Shown: piece after piece, positions 46,776 to 56,352 of the stretch
Position numbering within the stretch: position 1 is the stretch's first letter
Layout: each line of letters opens with the position of its first letter
NCBI RefSeq assembly: GCF_013425765.1
Contig: NZ_JACCJZ010000005.1
Coordinates: forward strand, 1-64,000
Source of the DNA: Luteimonas deserti
GTDB taxonomy: Bacteria > Pseudomonadota > Gammaproteobacteria > Xanthomonadales > Xanthomonadaceae
Reading direction: 5' to 3'
DNA: 64,000 bases
Made by a program: the position numbers and the translations under genes
The notes under the pieces: generated by a model
What the model saw: the letters and a program-made list of their open reading frames with translations, nothing else
The model's database searches: none
Told to the model about the DNA's origin: nothing

Positions 46776-47515
46776 ACATGGCCGTCGGCGCGCGGCCGCC
46801 GGTGATCGAGACCCGGGGGCTGGCCAAGGTGTATTCGGCCGGCACCGAGGCCGAAGTGGTGGCCCTCGACCAGGTGGACTTGGTGATCCGTCACGGCGAG
46901 TTCGTGGCGATCATGGGGCCGTCCGGCTCCGGCAAATCCACGCTGATGAACCTCATCGGCTGCCTCGACACGCCCACCGCCGGCAGCTACCACTGCGACG
47001 GCGTCGACGTGGCCACGCTCGACCGCGAACAGCTCGCCGAGCTGCGCCGCGACAAGATCGGTTTCGTCTTCCAGGGCTTCAACCTCCTGCCGCGGATGAC
47101 GGCGATCGAGAACGTGGCCATGCCGCTCGGATATGCGCGCGTGCCCAACGAGGAACGCCACGAACGGGCCCGCGCGGCCCTGGAGGCGGTGGGCCTGGGC
47201 AATCGCGGCACGCATCGCCCCAGCGAACTGTCGGGCGGCCAGCAGCAGCGGGTCGCGATCGCGCGCGCGCTGATCAACCGCCCGCCGGTGCTGCTCGCCG
47301 ACGAGCCCACCGGCGCGCTGGACACCCGGACCGGCGAGGAGATCCTCGCCCTGTTCAAGCGCCTGCGCGACGACGGCCATACGGTGGTGCTGATCACCCA
47401 CGATCCCGAGGTTGCGGCGCACGCGGACCGCACCTTCGTCATGCGCGATGGCGAGCTGCACGAGGACGTGCCCGCGGCTGTCGACGCGCGGCCCGAAGAC
47501 GGAGGTGCCGGATGA
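46772..47515 (+). CDS. MacB-type ABC transporter ATPase
   Basis: A 247-residue ATPase of the MacB/LolD type. Walker A GPSGSGKST is at residues 49-57. The Q-loop FVFQGFNLLPRMTA, signature LSGGQQQRVAIARAL, Walker B VLLADEPTGALD and switch LITHDP follow. It powers the separate permease encoded next; in E. coli MacB both parts are one protein. ATG 46772 overlaps the macA stop and its own stop overlaps the permease start, both as ATGA, so the three are made together. Confidence 0.95.
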   Translation: MNMAVGARPPVIETRGLAKVYSAGTEAEVVALDQVDLVIRHGEFVAIMGPSGSGKSTLMNLIGCLDTPTAGSYHCDGVDVATLDREQLAELRRDKIGFVFQGFNLLPRMTAIENVAMPLGYARVPNEERHERARAALEAVGLGNRGTHRPSELSGGQQQRVAIARALINRPPVLLADEPTGALDTRTGEEILALFKRLRDDGHTVVLITHDPEVAAHADRTFVMRDGELHEDVPAAVDARPEDGGAG

Positions 47516-48747
47516 AATTCTCGGATGTGCTGCGGACCGCGGTCTTCGCGCTGCGAGGCAACTGGATGCGCAGCATGCTGACGTCGCTCGGGGTCATCAT
47601 CGGCATCGCCGCGGTGATCGTGATGGTGTCGGTGGGGCAGGGCACGCAGGCGGAGATCGATCGCATGGTCTCGGGACTGGGCTCGCAGCGCCTGGACATC
47701 TCTCCGGGTTCGCGCCGCATGACCGGTGGCGCGCGGCAGGCAGGAAGCAGCTTCTTCACACTCACCGAGGGCGACGCGGAGGCCATCCGCGCCGAGATCC
47801 CGGAGGTGCAACTGGTCGCGGGGCAGCTGCGCGGCAACAGCCAGGTGGTGTTCGCCGAGCGCAACTGGGCCAGCAGCTGGCAGGGCGTGCAACCGGACTT
47901 CTTCGAGATCAACGGCTGGACGCTGGCCGACGGTGCGATGTTCGAGCCGCAGGACTACAGCGGCGCGGGCAAGGTGGTGATCCTCGGCGACACCGTTCGC
48001 CGCGAGCTGTTCGGCGACGACAGCGGGGTCGGCCAGACCGTGCGCATCGGGCGCACGCCGTTCACGGTGGTCGGCACGCTGGCAGCCAAGGGACAGGGCG
48101 GCTTCGGGCAGGACCAGGACGACGTGATGATGGTCCCGCTGGAAACGGGCCGGCGCCGGCTGCTCGGGGCGATGGGACTGCCGCCGAGCGCAGTGATGCA
48201 GATCGCGTTGACGGTCGCCAACGCCGACGACCTCGGCTACGTGCAGGGCGAGGTCGAAGCCTTGTTGCGCCAGCGTCACCGCATCGCGCCGGGAGCGGAG
48301 GACGATTTCAGCGTGCGTAACATCTCCGAGATCGTCGCCACGCGCACCGCGACCACGCGGCTGATGTCCTTGCTGCTCGGCGCGGTCGCCACGATCTCGC
48401 TGATCGTCGGTGGCATCGGCATCATGAACATCATGCTGGTGTCGGTGACCGAGCGCATCCGCGAGATCGGCCTGCGCATGGCGGTGGGCGCGGGTCCGGT
48501 CGACGTGCGTCGGCAGTTTCTCGCCGAGGCGATGCTGCTTTCGCTCGGGGGCGGCGTGCTGGGCATCGCGATCGGTGTCGGGGGCTCGCTGCTGGTCGGC
48601 CGTTTCAGCGACCTGCCCACGGTGCTCAATACCCAGATCGTGCTCGTCGCGGCCGGGTTTTCGGTGGCCACGGGTCTGTTCTTCGGGTACTACCCTGCGC
48701 GGAAGGCCTCCCAGCTCGATCCGATTGACGCGCTGCGCCAGCAGTAG
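47512..48747 (+). CDS. MacB-type ABC transporter permease (FtsX family)
   Basis: A 411-residue FtsX/MacB-fold permease with four membrane helices: one near residues 22-45, then a large periplasmic MacB-PCD domain (about 50-270) and three helices in the C-terminal FtsX domain (about 285-400), including the GGIGIMNIMLVSVTERIREI core. It works by mechanotransmission with the MacA-like adaptor and an outer-membrane channel to export peptides, lipids or siderophores; the substrate is not evident. ATG 47512 overlaps the ATPase stop. A strong hairpin follows about 130 bases downstream. Confidence 0.94.
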   Translation: MKFSDVLRTAVFALRGNWMRSMLTSLGVIIGIAAVIVMVSVGQGTQAEIDRMVSGLGSQRLDISPGSRRMTGGARQAGSSFFTLTEGDAEAIRAEIPEVQLVAGQLRGNSQVVFAERNWASSWQGVQPDFFEINGWTLADGAMFEPQDYSGAGKVVILGDTVRRELFGDDSGVGQTVRIGRTPFTVVGTLAAKGQGGFGQDQDDVMMVPLETGRRRLLGAMGLPPSAVMQIALTVANADDLGYVQGEVEALLRQRHRIAPGAEDDFSVRNISEIVATRTATTRLMSLLLGAVATISLIVGGIGIMNIMLVSVTERIREIGLRMAVGAGPVDVRRQFLAEAMLLSLGGGVLGIAIGVGGSLLVGRFSDLPTVLNTQIVLVAAGFSVATGLFFGYYPARKASQLDPIDALRQQ

Positions 48748-48877
48748 CGACATCGCGTCGTCGACCTGCGAGCGCGCCGGCCGGCGCCGGGCCTGTACGA
48801 GACGCGCGCCGAGGGCGTTCGGTCCGGAAGAACGGCCCCGGGCTGAAAGCAGGGCGCCCGGGGGCGCGGCATGAAGA

Positions 48878-48899
48878 AAGGGCGCCCGAGGGCGCCCTT
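48878..48899. terminator. Bidirectional hairpin terminator between macB-type permease and subtilisin gene
   Basis: A perfect 9-bp stem AAGGGCGCC / GGCGCCCTT with a CGAG loop lies between the convergent genes. The run of A on its left side (GAAGAAA) would give a U-tract for minus-strand transcription from the protease gene, and the TTC at right is only a short tract for the plus strand. Confidence 0.7.
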
Positions 48900-48922
48900 C
48901 GTGTCGCCTGCCCGCGCGCGGC

Positions 48923-50143
48923 TCAGCGGGTGTAGAGCAGCCGGTTCGGCGACCCGGTGCCGATACCGCTCAGCCGGTCGGTGGTGGCGTTGGAATAGAG
49001 CCAGTTGCGCACCGTCGCCGGCGAGGCCGACGGATTGTTGGTCAGGTACAGCGCCGCGGCGCCGGCCACGTGAGGCGAGGCCATCGAGGTACCGCTGATG
49101 GTGTTCGAGGCCGACGTGCTGGTGGACCAGGCCGAGGTGATCGACGAGCCCGGCGCGAAGATGTTGACGCAGCTGCCGAAGTTGGAGAACGACGACCGCG
49201 CGTCGGTCGAGGTGGTCGAGCCTACGGTCACCGCGTTGGCCACGCGCGCCGGCGAGTAGTTGCAGGCGTTCGCATTGCTGTTGCCGGCCGCCACCACGAC
49301 GGTCACGCCGCTGTTGATCAGGTTGTTGGTGGCGTTGTCGGTGGCCGCCGAGGCGCCGCCGCCGAGGCTCATGTTCGCCACCGCCGGCAGGACGCGGTTC
49401 GCGCGGACCCAGTCGATACCCGCGATGATGGTGGAATTGGCGCTGCCGCCACTGCAGCCGAACACGCGCACGGGCACCAGTCGCACCTGCTTGGCGACGC
49501 CCCAGGTGGTCCCGCCCACGGTGCCGGCGACGTGCGTTCCATGCCCGTTGCAGTCGTTCGTGCCACGGCCGTCGTTGATCGCCGAGTAGCCCGACAGCAG
49601 CCGGCTGCCGAACTGGGTATGACCGGTGCGGATGCCGCTGTCGATGATGTAGGCGCGCACGTTGGCGGCCAGCGGGTCGTAGATGTACGTGCCGTTCAAG
49701 GGACGGTCGCGCTGGTCCACCCGGTCCAGGCCCCAGGTGGCGCCGGTCTGCGTCGCCGACAGCTCGACGTAACCGTCCTCCTCGATGAACTCGACGCGCG
49801 GGTCGTTGAGCAGGCGGGCGAGCTTGCGTGCGTCGGCCTGGACCACCATGCCGTGCAGGGCATGGGTGTAGAGCTGGCTCACCTCGAGATCGTAGCGGGC
49901 GGCGACGTCGACGACCGTGCGTTCGACCTCGGCGGCGATCAGCAGGTCGGGGGCGGCGGCTGCCGTCTTGTCGAGCCGGTCCGAGGGCATGCCGACGTCC
50001 ACGCGTTCGCGGATGGCATCGCTGTTGAACACGACGATGTACTGCCCGGGGATGGGGTTCTCGGCCTTCTTCAGTTCCGCGGCGAAGGCGGGCGAAGCCA
50101 GGGCGGCGGCGAGGGCGAGGGCGAGCAGGCGCTTCTGGGTCAT
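48923..50143 (-). CDS. Secreted subtilisin-like serine peptidase (S8, proteinase K type)
   Basis: A 406-residue preproprotease. Signal peptide residues 1-21; inhibitor I9 propeptide about 30-125 (GQYIVVF to FIEEDGYV); catalytic domain from about 135. The triad is D168 (IIDSGI), H201 (NGHGTHVAG) and S353 ([11 protein letters not shown]), with oxyanion N288. No P-proprotein or PPC domain follows, so it is a minimal proteinase K-like enzyme. Lysobacter and relatives secrete several such proteases against other microbes and for nutrition. ATG (50141-50143) is the start that gives the signal peptide; the longer frame is Arg-rich and has none. Its hairpin terminator lies downstream. Confidence 0.95.
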   Translation of the reverse strand: MTQKRLLALALAAALASPAFAAELKKAENPIPGQYIVVFNSDAIRERVDVGMPSDRLDKTAAAAPDLLIAAEVERTVVDVAARYDLEVSQLYTHALHGMVVQADARKLARLLNDPRVEFIEEDGYVELSATQTGATWGLDRVDQRDRPLNGTYIYDPLAANVRAYIIDSGIRTGHTQFGSRLLSGYSAINDGRGTNDCNGHGTHVAGTVGGTTWGVAKQVRLVPVRVFGCSGGSANSTIIAGIDWVRANRVLPAVANMSLGGGASAATDNATNNLINSGVTVVVAAGNSNANACNYSPARVANAVTVGSTTSTDARSSFSNFGSCVNIFAPGSSITSAWSTSTSASNTISGTSMASPHVAGAAALYLTNNPSASPATVRNWLYSNATTDRLSGIGTGSPNRLLYTR

Positions 50144-50569
50144 CGGGATGTCCTTGAGTGGTCGGTGGCGACGCAAGCGGAGAATCCGCTGCGCTGGGGT
50201 CCCTGTTCCTGCTGCGTGGCCTTCAGCTGCCATGCAGTTCCCGTGACCCGACGCTGTGAGTCGCACGCCGTCCTGTCAAGCCGATCGGCGCGATTGACCG
50301 TGAATGCACAGGGCGCATGTGCGGGCGCACACAGTAATGTCGCTGTAATCGTTTCAGGAGCAACCACGTACGCGGCGCATGCGCAGGAACTGCTGCCCTG
50401 CAACACACGTCCGCGCTCACGAGCCCGCATGACTGCGCCTGACGCAGGTGGGCTGAATGCGTGATGCCGGCCATCTAGGGTCGCTCCCAGATTGAGCACC
50501 GATCCGCAAGGCCGGATAGTGACCACTTGGCGCACCCGTCGGAGCGCATCGGATACAGCGGAACAGACC
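50144..50569. other. Divergent promoter region between protease and LysM gene
   Basis: 426 bases between divergent genes, with lower GC at about 50270-50420. On the minus strand a TTGACA (50279 back to 50274) is a possible -35 for the protease, though no good -10 follows at 17 bases. A 14-base dyad TGTGCGGGCGCACA (50318-50331) could be an operator. No credible small gene. Confidence 0.4.
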
Positions 50570-51208
50570 ATGACAGCCATCGGCAATGCAGTGCACAACA
50601 TCGCCTGGGGCGACACGCTGAGCGGACTCGCCGCGCGTTACGGCACCAGTGTCGACGCACTCGTCGCGGCGAACGCCCAGATCCGCAATCCCGACCTCAT
50701 CTATGCCGGCGACACCCTGGTCGTGCCCGGTCGTGGCGACGCCGGTCCTCCGGCTGTCGCAGGCATCGACAGCAGCCAGCGTGTAGGGGGTACCCATGCG
50801 GCCGCGATCGCCGAGCAGTTCCTCGGGCGCAATGCCGGCGAGCTGAAGCACAGCGGCGAACTGCCGATGGAGTCGTGGGTTCCGAACAACGTCAATTGCG
50901 CGAACTTCGTGTCTGCGTGCCTGCGCCAGGCCGGGCTGATCGAGCCAGGACAGGCCAGCGCATCGGTGGACCAGCTCGCACGCAATCTCAAGGGCGATGG
51001 CTGGAGCACCGTGTCGCTGCAGGACGCGCGCCCGGGCGACGTGGTGCTGATGCAGCGCAACGGCCAATCGCACGTCGTGCTGTTCGCCGGGTTCGAGAAC
51101 GGCCGTCCCCAGTTCATCGGTTCGAACAACGTGAACGCGGACGGGTCGCAGCGCATCAGCTGGGGTGGCGCCTCGGGGAACTACGAGATCATCACCCCGC
51201 CGCGCTGA
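50570..51208 (+). CDS. LysM domain protein with C-terminal Cys-peptidase/amidase domain
   Basis: A 212-residue protein. A LysM peptidoglycan-binding domain (about residues 8-53, AWGDTLSGLAARYGTSVDAL) is followed by a CHAP/NlpC-like domain with C110 (NCANFVSACLRQAG) and H168 (QSHVVLFAGFENG), the expected Cys/His pair of cell-wall amidases or endopeptidases. No signal peptide or membrane helix is visible, so how it reaches the cell wall is unclear; it could be delivered by a secretion system, leave on lysis, or use a non-classical route. ATG 50570 was chosen; a longer in-frame start at 50492 adds 26 polar residues and no signal either. Confidence 0.85.
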   Translation: MTAIGNAVHNIAWGDTLSGLAARYGTSVDALVAANAQIRNPDLIYAGDTLVVPGRGDAGPPAVAGIDSSQRVGGTHAAAIAEQFLGRNAGELKHSGELPMESWVPNNVNCANFVSACLRQAGLIEPGQASASVDQLARNLKGDGWSTVSLQDARPGDVVLMQRNGQSHVVLFAGFENGRPQFIGSNNVNADGSQRISWGGASGNYEIITPPR

Positions 51209-51238
51209 TCACGGCAGTGGGGTTTGCGAGCTATCGAG

Positions 51239-51263
51239 CGCGCCCCCGACCGGCGGAGGCGCG
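51239..51263. terminator. Candidate bidirectional terminator
   Basis: CGCGCC-C-CCG (51239-51248) pairs with CGG-A-GGCGCG (51254-51263), one mismatch, five-base loop. It ends at the stop of the minus-strand gene at 51264 and lies 30 bases past the LysM gene stop. No U-tract. Confidence 0.45.
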
Positions 51264-51797
51264 TCAGAAGCCGAACAGGAGCCTCGGCGCGGCGTGCTGC
51301 TGCGGCCATTCCAGCCAGGCGACGTCCGAGGGTCCGATGGCGTGATCGACGAGGCGCCAGCGCTCCGGGCTGTCCGCGCCACGCGCTGCAGATCCGGCGT
51401 CGCCGCTTGCGCCGGGGCCGTGCTCGGGGTCCGCGTCGGCCGTCTCCGCTTCGCGCGACGGCGCGCCGGTATGCACCAGGGCGACGTAGACATCCGACAT
51501 TCCACCAGCCGCGGCCCGCTCGGCGTAGACGGATCCTGCGAGGTCCGGCCGGCCGCCGTCGGGCGCGTGCATGGTGCCGAGCAGGAAGGCCCAGCGCCCC
51601 AGGCGATCCAGGCGCTCGACATCCAGCAGCACCTGCTCACCGAAGGCCTCGTGCAACGGCGCGGACGCGACTGCGAGCAGCGTGTCGTAACCGGGATCAC
51701 CCGGTCGCTGCGGCGCGACGCTGGACTGGGCGAAGGCGTGGGACATGGCGGCTCCGGTGGCGAGGACGGTCAGGGCGATCGCAGCAGCGGCGTGCAT
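51264..51797 (-). CDS. Small secreted hypothetical protein
   Basis: A 177-residue protein with a signal peptide (residues 1-24, ending SHAFAQ). The mature part has a compact beta-rich look: EQVLLDVERLDRLGRWAFLL, then GTMHAPDGGRPDLAG and SDVYVALVHTG, followed by a low-complexity Asp/Gly/Ala stretch and a C-terminal RWRLVDHAIGPSDVAWLEWP. I do not recognise the family. GGAG precedes the ATG (51795-51797). Convergent with the LysM gene and head-to-tail after the SGNH hydrolase gene, 70 bases away. Confidence 0.7.
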   Translation of the reverse strand: MHAAAAIALTVLATGAAMSHAFAQSSVAPQRPGDPGYDTLLAVASAPLHEAFGEQVLLDVERLDRLGRWAFLLGTMHAPDGGRPDLAGSVYAERAAAGGMSDVYVALVHTGAPSREAETADADPEHGPGASGDAGSAARGADSPERWRLVDHAIGPSDVAWLEWPQQHAAPRLLFGF

Positions 51798-51867
51798 GGG
51801 CTGCTCCGGCAAGGGTCGGGCCGAGACTGGCAGCGCCGACCTTCGCCGCCGGTGAACAACCCGGGAT

Positions 51868-52590
51868 TCAACGCACCAGGACCGGGCGGATGAGTTCCCG
51901 CCACAGGGCATATCCGTCGGCGTTCATGTGCAGGCGATCGGCGAGGAACAGCGCCTCACGGGGCCGCCCATCGGCGTCGAGCATCGGGTTGAAGACATCG
52001 ACGTAGCGCACCCGCGCCTGCGAGCCGGCCCAGTCCGCCAGCAACCGGTTGGTCTCCCGTTGCACCGGCAGCAGCCCGGCCCGGGATGGGCTCGGCTTGA
52101 TTCCTAGCAGCACCACGGGCGTGCCCGGCAGTGCGGCGTGCACGCGGGCCACGAAACGTCGCGTGTCGTCGAGAACCTGGCGCGGTGTCCGGCCTTCCGC
52201 GGTGTCGTTGTCGCCGGCGTAGAGCACGATCTGGCGCGGCCGGTAGCGCAGCGCGACGCTGTCGGCGTGCCAGACCGCGTCGCGAACCTGGGAGCCGCCG
52301 AAGCCGCGATTGAGGACCGGCACCTCGGGAAAGTCGCGAGCCAGCGTCTCCCACATGCGCACCGAGGAACTGCCGGTGAAGACCACGGGAGCGCTCGGCG
52401 GCGGGTGCGCCGCGTCCTCGGCATCGAACCGGGCCATGTCCTGCGCCCAGTCGGGCGTGGACACGGGGTCGAGGCCCTCCGCCCATGCCGCGGTCGCCCC
52501 GCCTGGACTGGCGCACGCCGTCAGGGCGAGCAGGGCCGTCAGCAGCAGCGCGGAGACGCCGGGGCGCGTCGCCTCGGGGGAGCGTCGCAT
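51868..52590 (-). CDS. SGNH/GDSL-type hydrolase lipoprotein
   Basis: A 240-residue lipoprotein. The signal sequence ends in lipobox L-T-A-C (C26). The SGNH blocks are in order: the serine block VVFTGSSSVRMWE (nucleophile S75), RGFGGSQVRD with G99, YAGDNDTAEG (N128) and DRLHMNADGY near the C-terminus (Asp/His). Such enzymes cleave esters, for example of carbohydrates, lipids or peptidoglycan O-acetyl groups; the substrate is unknown. It is divergent from dgkA. Confidence 0.9.
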   Translation of the reverse strand: MRRSPEATRPGVSALLLTALLALTACASPGGATAAWAEGLDPVSTPDWAQDMARFDAEDAAHPPPSAPVVFTGSSSVRMWETLARDFPEVPVLNRGFGGSQVRDAVWHADSVALRYRPRQIVLYAGDNDTAEGRTPRQVLDDTRRFVARVHAALPGTPVVLLGIKPSPSRAGLLPVQRETNRLLADWAGSQARVRYVDVFNPMLDADGRPREALFLADRLHMNADGYALWRELIRPVLVR

Positions 52591-52803
52591 CGGTGGACTC
52601 CGGGGCAGGTGGGCGGACAGTCAAGCAGCACGCCGGCCGGGATGCAAACCGCAGGGCCGTCGCCGGGGATGTGGCAGAATCGCCGGCCGTCCGTCGTTCC
52701 GTCCGCCCTCCATGCCGCCCAGCCTTCGCAGGTCGTCCGCCTCATGCGCCGCCACGTGCGCGCAGCGCCGGCGTGTGCATGCCGATGGTGCGGGACGCTG
52801 ACG

Positions 52804-53184
52804 ATGGCCGACGAAACGGGCCATTGGCCACGCGGCCCGGCGCGGATGCTCAAGGCCACGATCTGGTCCTGCCAGGGGCTACGCGCGGCTTGGCTGCACG
52901 AATCCTCGTTCCGTCTCGAAGTGGTGCTGCTCGCGATCCTCGCGCCGCTCGCGCTCTGGCTGGGCGAGACCGGGGTCGAACGTGCGCTGCTGCTGGGCTG
53001 CTGCCTGCTGGTCCTGGCGGTGGAGCTCCTCAACTCGGCGATCGAGGCGGTGATCGAACGCTACGGCCCCGAACATCACGAACTCGCCGGTCGCGCCAAG
53101 GACATGGGCTCGGCGGCGGTGTTCGTCACCATGATCAACGTGCTGGCGGTGTGGGGTCTGATCCTGCTGCCGCGCGTGCTGTGA
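52804..53184 (+). CDS. dgkA: Diacylglycerol kinase DgkA
   Basis: A 126-residue inner-membrane kinase with three membrane helices. It recycles diacylglycerol to phosphatidate during membrane-derived glycan or lipid A modification. Conserved: WLHESSFRLE and the signature ELLNSAIEAVIERYG (about residues 74-88) with the catalytic Glu, then HELAGRAKDMGSAAVF. E. coli DgkA has 122 residues. The frame is open upstream, but ATG 52804 gives the family length. A weak ribosome site. Followed by terC 52 bases on. Confidence 0.93.
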   Translation: MADETGHWPRGPARMLKATIWSCQGLRAAWLHESSFRLEVVLLAILAPLALWLGETGVERALLLGCCLLVLAVELLNSAIEAVIERYGPEHHELAGRAKDMGSAAVFVTMINVLAVWGLILLPRVL

Positions 53185-53236
53185 CCGGCGCGGTTCCCCC
53201 CGCCCCGCCGCCCTTTATTTCGAGGATGCGTGTCCC

Positions 53237-54016
53237 ATGATGGAGTTGCTGACCGACCCCCAGGTCTGGATTCTGCTGATCACCCTGAGCGCGATCGAGA
53301 TCGTGCTGGGCATCGACAACCTGGTCTTCATCTCCATCGCGGTCAGCAAGCTTCCGGTGGAGAAGCGTGAGTTCGCGCGCAAGTTCGGCATCGCCGTCGC
53401 CTGCATCACCCGCATCCTGCTCCTGCTCACGCTGGCCTGGCTGGCGCGGCTGACCGACCCGCTGTTCGAGGTGATGGGGCGCGGGATCTCGGTGCGCGAC
53501 CTGATCCTCATCCTCGGTGGCCTGTTCCTGGTGGTGAAGGGTGCGATGGAGATCCGCGAGCAGATCCGCGGCGAGGATCCCGAGGCTCACGGCGCGACCG
53601 GAAAGGCCGTGGCCTCGTTCGGAACGGTGATCGCGCAGATCGCGGTCATCGACATCGTGTTCTCGCTCGACTCGGTGATCGCCGCGGTCGGCATGGCCGG
53701 CGAGTACATCCCCGTGATGGTGGCCGCGATCCTGATCGCGGTAACGGTGATGCTGCTGGCGGCGCAGCCCCTGGGCAAGTTCATCGACGCCAACCCCACG
53801 GTGAAGATGCTCGCACTGGCCTTCATCGTGCTGATCGGCGTGTATCTGATGCTCGACGGCATCGGTATCCACATCCCGCGCGGCTATATCTACGGTTCGA
53901 TGGGCTTCTCTGCGGCGGTCGAACTGTTGAACCTGTGGGCCAAGCGCAACGCGATGCGCGTGCGCGGCGAGCCGCTGCCGCCGGTCGACGAACCCACCCA
54001 TCCGCTTCCGCGCTGA
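53237..54016 (+). CDS. TerC family membrane protein
   Basis: A 259-residue protein with about seven membrane helices. Conserved acidic residues sit in the first helix pair ([12 protein letters not shown]) and the mirror segment ([14 protein letters not shown]), the TerC hallmark. Relatives export Mn(II) or supply metal to exoenzymes; others are linked to tellurite resistance. ATG 53237 or 53240, with GAGGA ten bases upstream. It is a stand-alone TerC without other ter genes, so a metal role is more likely than tellurite resistance. Lgt begins 4 bases after its stop. Confidence 0.92.
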   Translation: MMELLTDPQVWILLITLSAIEIVLGIDNLVFISIAVSKLPVEKREFARKFGIAVACITRILLLLTLAWLARLTDPLFEVMGRGISVRDLILILGGLFLVVKGAMEIREQIRGEDPEAHGATGKAVASFGTVIAQIAVIDIVFSLDSVIAAVGMAGEYIPVMVAAILIAVTVMLLAAQPLGKFIDANPTVKMLALAFIVLIGVYLMLDGIGIHIPRGYIYGSMGFSAAVELLNLWAKRNAMRVRGEPLPPVDEPTHPLPR

Positions 54017-54020
54017 TCCG

Positions 54021-54920
54021 ATGACGATCCTCCACCAGATCGACCCGATCGCCGTTCACCTGCCGCAGATCGGCGCATTCCAGCCTTCGATCCACTGGTA
54101 CGGCCTGATGTACCTGCTGGCGTTCGGCGTGGCCTGGCTGCTGGGTCGGCGTCGGATCCGCGCCGGCCGCCTGCCGGGCGTCGACGCCGAGGCCTTCGGC
54201 GACCTCCTGTTCTACGGCATCCTCGGCGTGATCCTCGGCGGCCGGATCGGCTACGTGCTGTTCTATGCCTTCGGCGACCTGCTGCGCGATCCACTGATGC
54301 TGGTACGGGTCTGGGACGGCGGCATGAGCTTCCACGGCGGCCTGCTGGGCGTGCTCGCCGCGGCCGCCTGGTGGACGCGCAAGCACCGCCTCCACTTCTT
54401 CGACGTCATGGATTTCGTCGCGCCCTGGGTGCCGCCGGGTCTGGGCTTCGGCCGCATCGGCAACTACATCGGCGCCGAGCTGTGGGGCAAGTACACGCAG
54501 GCCGGCTGGGGTGTCGTGTTCCCGACGGATCCCGCGTTCCAAGGCTGGTCGGCCGAACGGCTGCAGGCCGAGTTCGCGACTGGCGCGCTGGACCCGTTCG
54601 CGCGCCATCCCTCGCAGCTCTACCAGGCCTTTCTCGAGGGCTTGGTGATGTTCACCGTGCTGTGGTGGTTCTCGCGCAAGCCGCGCCCGCGGTACGCGGT
54701 CTCGGGTCTGTTCGCGCTGCTCTACGGCGTGTTCCGTTTCATCGTCGAGTTCGTCCGCGTCCCCGATGCCGAGCTCGGCTATCTGGCCTTCGGCTGGTTG
54801 ACCATGGGCCAGGTGCTGTCGCTGCCGCTGATCGCGCTGGGCGTGTTCCTGCTGTGGAAGTCGCGCAACGCGCCGGTGCTGCAGCCGGTGGCGCCCACGG
54901 CCCCGGACACCACGAAGTGA
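54021..54920 (+). CDS. lgt: Prolipoprotein diacylglyceryl transferase
   Basis: A 299-residue multi-pass inner-membrane enzyme that transfers diacylglyceryl from phosphatidylglycerol to the lipobox cysteine of prolipoproteins. Conserved motifs: [35 protein letters not shown] (catalytic His/Arg region), [15 protein letters not shown] and [12 protein letters not shown]. Length matches E. coli Lgt (291). It precedes thyA as in many gammaproteobacteria (37-base gap), supporting the lgt-thyA operon. Confidence 0.97.
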   Translation: MTILHQIDPIAVHLPQIGAFQPSIHWYGLMYLLAFGVAWLLGRRRIRAGRLPGVDAEAFGDLLFYGILGVILGGRIGYVLFYAFGDLLRDPLMLVRVWDGGMSFHGGLLGVLAAAAWWTRKHRLHFFDVMDFVAPWVPPGLGFGRIGNYIGAELWGKYTQAGWGVVFPTDPAFQGWSAERLQAEFATGALDPFARHPSQLYQAFLEGLVMFTVLWWFSRKPRPRYAVSGLFALLYGVFRFIVEFVRVPDAELGYLAFGWLTMGQVLSLPLIALGVFLLWKSRNAPVLQPVAPTAPDTTK

Positions 54921-54957
54921 GGGGGCGCCCGCCCCGCCGCGTCCGACGAAGAGTGCG

Positions 54958-55752
54958 ATGAAGCAGTACCTCGATCTGTTGCGGCACGTGCTCGAGCAGG
55001 GTGCCGAGAAGTCCGATCGCACCGGAACCGGCACGCGCAGCGTGTTCGGCTGGCAGATGCGCTTCGATCTGGCAGCGGGCTTCCCGCTGGTGACAACGAA
55101 GAAGCTGCACCTGCGCTCGATCGTCCACGAGCTGTTGTGGTTCCTCAAGGGCGAGACCAATGTCGCCTATCTGCGCGACCACAAGGTCACGATCTGGGAC
55201 GAATGGGCGGACGCCGATGGTGAGCTCGGCCCGGTCTACGGCAAGCAGTGGCGACGCTGGACCGGCAGCGACGGCAGCGAGATCGACCAGATCCGCTGGG
55301 TGGTCGACGAGATCCGCCGCAATCCGGATTCGCGCCGCCTGATCGTCTCGGCCTGGAACGTGGCCGACCTGCCGCGAATGGCCCTGATGCCCTGCCACAC
55401 CATGTTCCAGTTCTACGTCGTGGACGGGCGCCTCAGCTGCCAGCTCTACCAGCGCAGCGGCGACATCTTCCTCGGCGTGCCGTTCAACATCGCCAGTTAT
55501 GCCCTGCTGACGCATATGGTCGCGCAGGTGTGCGGGCTCGGCGTCGGCGACTTCGTGCACACGCTGGGCGACGCGCATCTGTATGCGAACCACTTCGAGC
55601 AGGCGCGCACGCAGCTCGCGCGAACGCCGCAGGCGCTGCCGACGCTGCGCCTGAATCCCGAGGTCTCCGACCTGTTCGCGTTCCGCTACGAGGACATCGC
55701 GATCGAGGGCTACGAGCCGCTGCCTGCGATCAAGGCACCGGTGGCGGTGTGA
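54958..55752 (+). CDS. thyA: Thymidylate synthase
   Basis: A 264-residue dimeric enzyme (same length as E. coli ThyA) that methylates dUMP to dTMP with methylene-tetrahydrofolate. The catalytic cysteine is C146 in LMPCHT, followed by [20 protein letters not shown] and the [16 protein letters not shown] terminus. It acts with the adjacent dihydrofolate reductase, which regenerates the folate consumed. FolA starts 11 bases after its stop. Confidence 0.98.
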   Translation: MKQYLDLLRHVLEQGAEKSDRTGTGTRSVFGWQMRFDLAAGFPLVTTKKLHLRSIVHELLWFLKGETNVAYLRDHKVTIWDEWADADGELGPVYGKQWRRWTGSDGSEIDQIRWVVDEIRRNPDSRRLIVSAWNVADLPRMALMPCHTMFQFYVVDGRLSCQLYQRSGDIFLGVPFNIASYALLTHMVAQVCGLGVGDFVHTLGDAHLYANHFEQARTQLARTPQALPTLRLNPEVSDLFAFRYEDIAIEGYEPLPAIKAPVAV

Positions 55753-55762
55753 GGGCGTGGGC

Positions 55763-56284
55763 GTGAACGACGGCGAGGAGCGGAGCGCACCGACCCTGGT
55801 GCTGGTCGCCGCGCTGGACCGCAACCGCGCGATCGGTCGCGGCAATGCGATGCCCTGGCATCTGCCGGACGACTTCCGCCACTTCAAGGCAGTCACCATG
55901 GGCCGCCCGGTGTTGATGGGGCGGCGTACGGCCGAGGCCATCGGTCGGCCGCTGCCCGGACGCGTCAATCTCGTGTTGACCCGGAGCGGACGTGCGCCCT
56001 TCCCCGGCATGCAGCCAGTGGCCACGTTGGACGAGGCCTGCGCGATCGCCGCCGGGCAGAAGGCCCCCGAGCTCTGCGTGATCGGCGGCGGCGAAATCTA
56101 CGCGCTGGCGCTGCCGCAGGCCGGCGTCCTCCAGCTGACCCACGTGGATGCCGAGGTCGAGGGCGCCGATGCGTTCTTCCCGGCCTGGGATTCCACCCGG
56201 TGGCGCGAGGTCGGGCGACGGACCCACGCGGCGGATGCGCGCCATGTCCACGCTTTCGACTTCGTCGAGTATCGGCGCAGCTGA
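55763..56284 (+). CDS. folA: Dihydrofolate reductase
   Basis: A 173-residue DHFR (E. coli 159) with an N-terminal extension of about ten residues. It has VAALDRNRAIGRGNAMPWHL with the active-site Asp (D37, equal to E. coli D27 by the PWxLPxD spacing), MGRRTAEAIGRPLPGR for NADPH binding and CVIGGGEIYALALP. Two GTG starts exist (55757, 55763). The second is better because GAGGG (55751-55755) lies seven bases upstream. It is convergent with apaH, the same neighbour as in E. coli. Confidence 0.95.
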   Translation: MNDGEERSAPTLVLVAALDRNRAIGRGNAMPWHLPDDFRHFKAVTMGRPVLMGRRTAEAIGRPLPGRVNLVLTRSGRAPFPGMQPVATLDEACAIAAGQKAPELCVIGGGEIYALALPQAGVLQLTHVDAEVEGADAFFPAWDSTRWREVGRRTHAADARHVHAFDFVEYRRS

Positions 56285-56328
56285 GCGTCCGCACCGGCTG
56301 CCCCGGCGTCCGGACATGCGCATCGGTC

Positions 56329-56352
56329 GCGCAGGGATGGCATCCCCTGCGC
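56329..56352. terminator. Hairpin after folA
   Basis: GCGCAGGG (56329-56336) pairs with CCCTGCGC (56345-56352) with an 8-base loop, 45 bases after the folA stop. No U-tract. Possible folA terminator. Confidence 0.4.

Noticed and set aside
53185-53236. A yybP-ykoY manganese riboswitch ahead of terC
   Set aside because: Only 52 bases separate dgkA from terC, too short for this riboswitch, and I see none of its fold.
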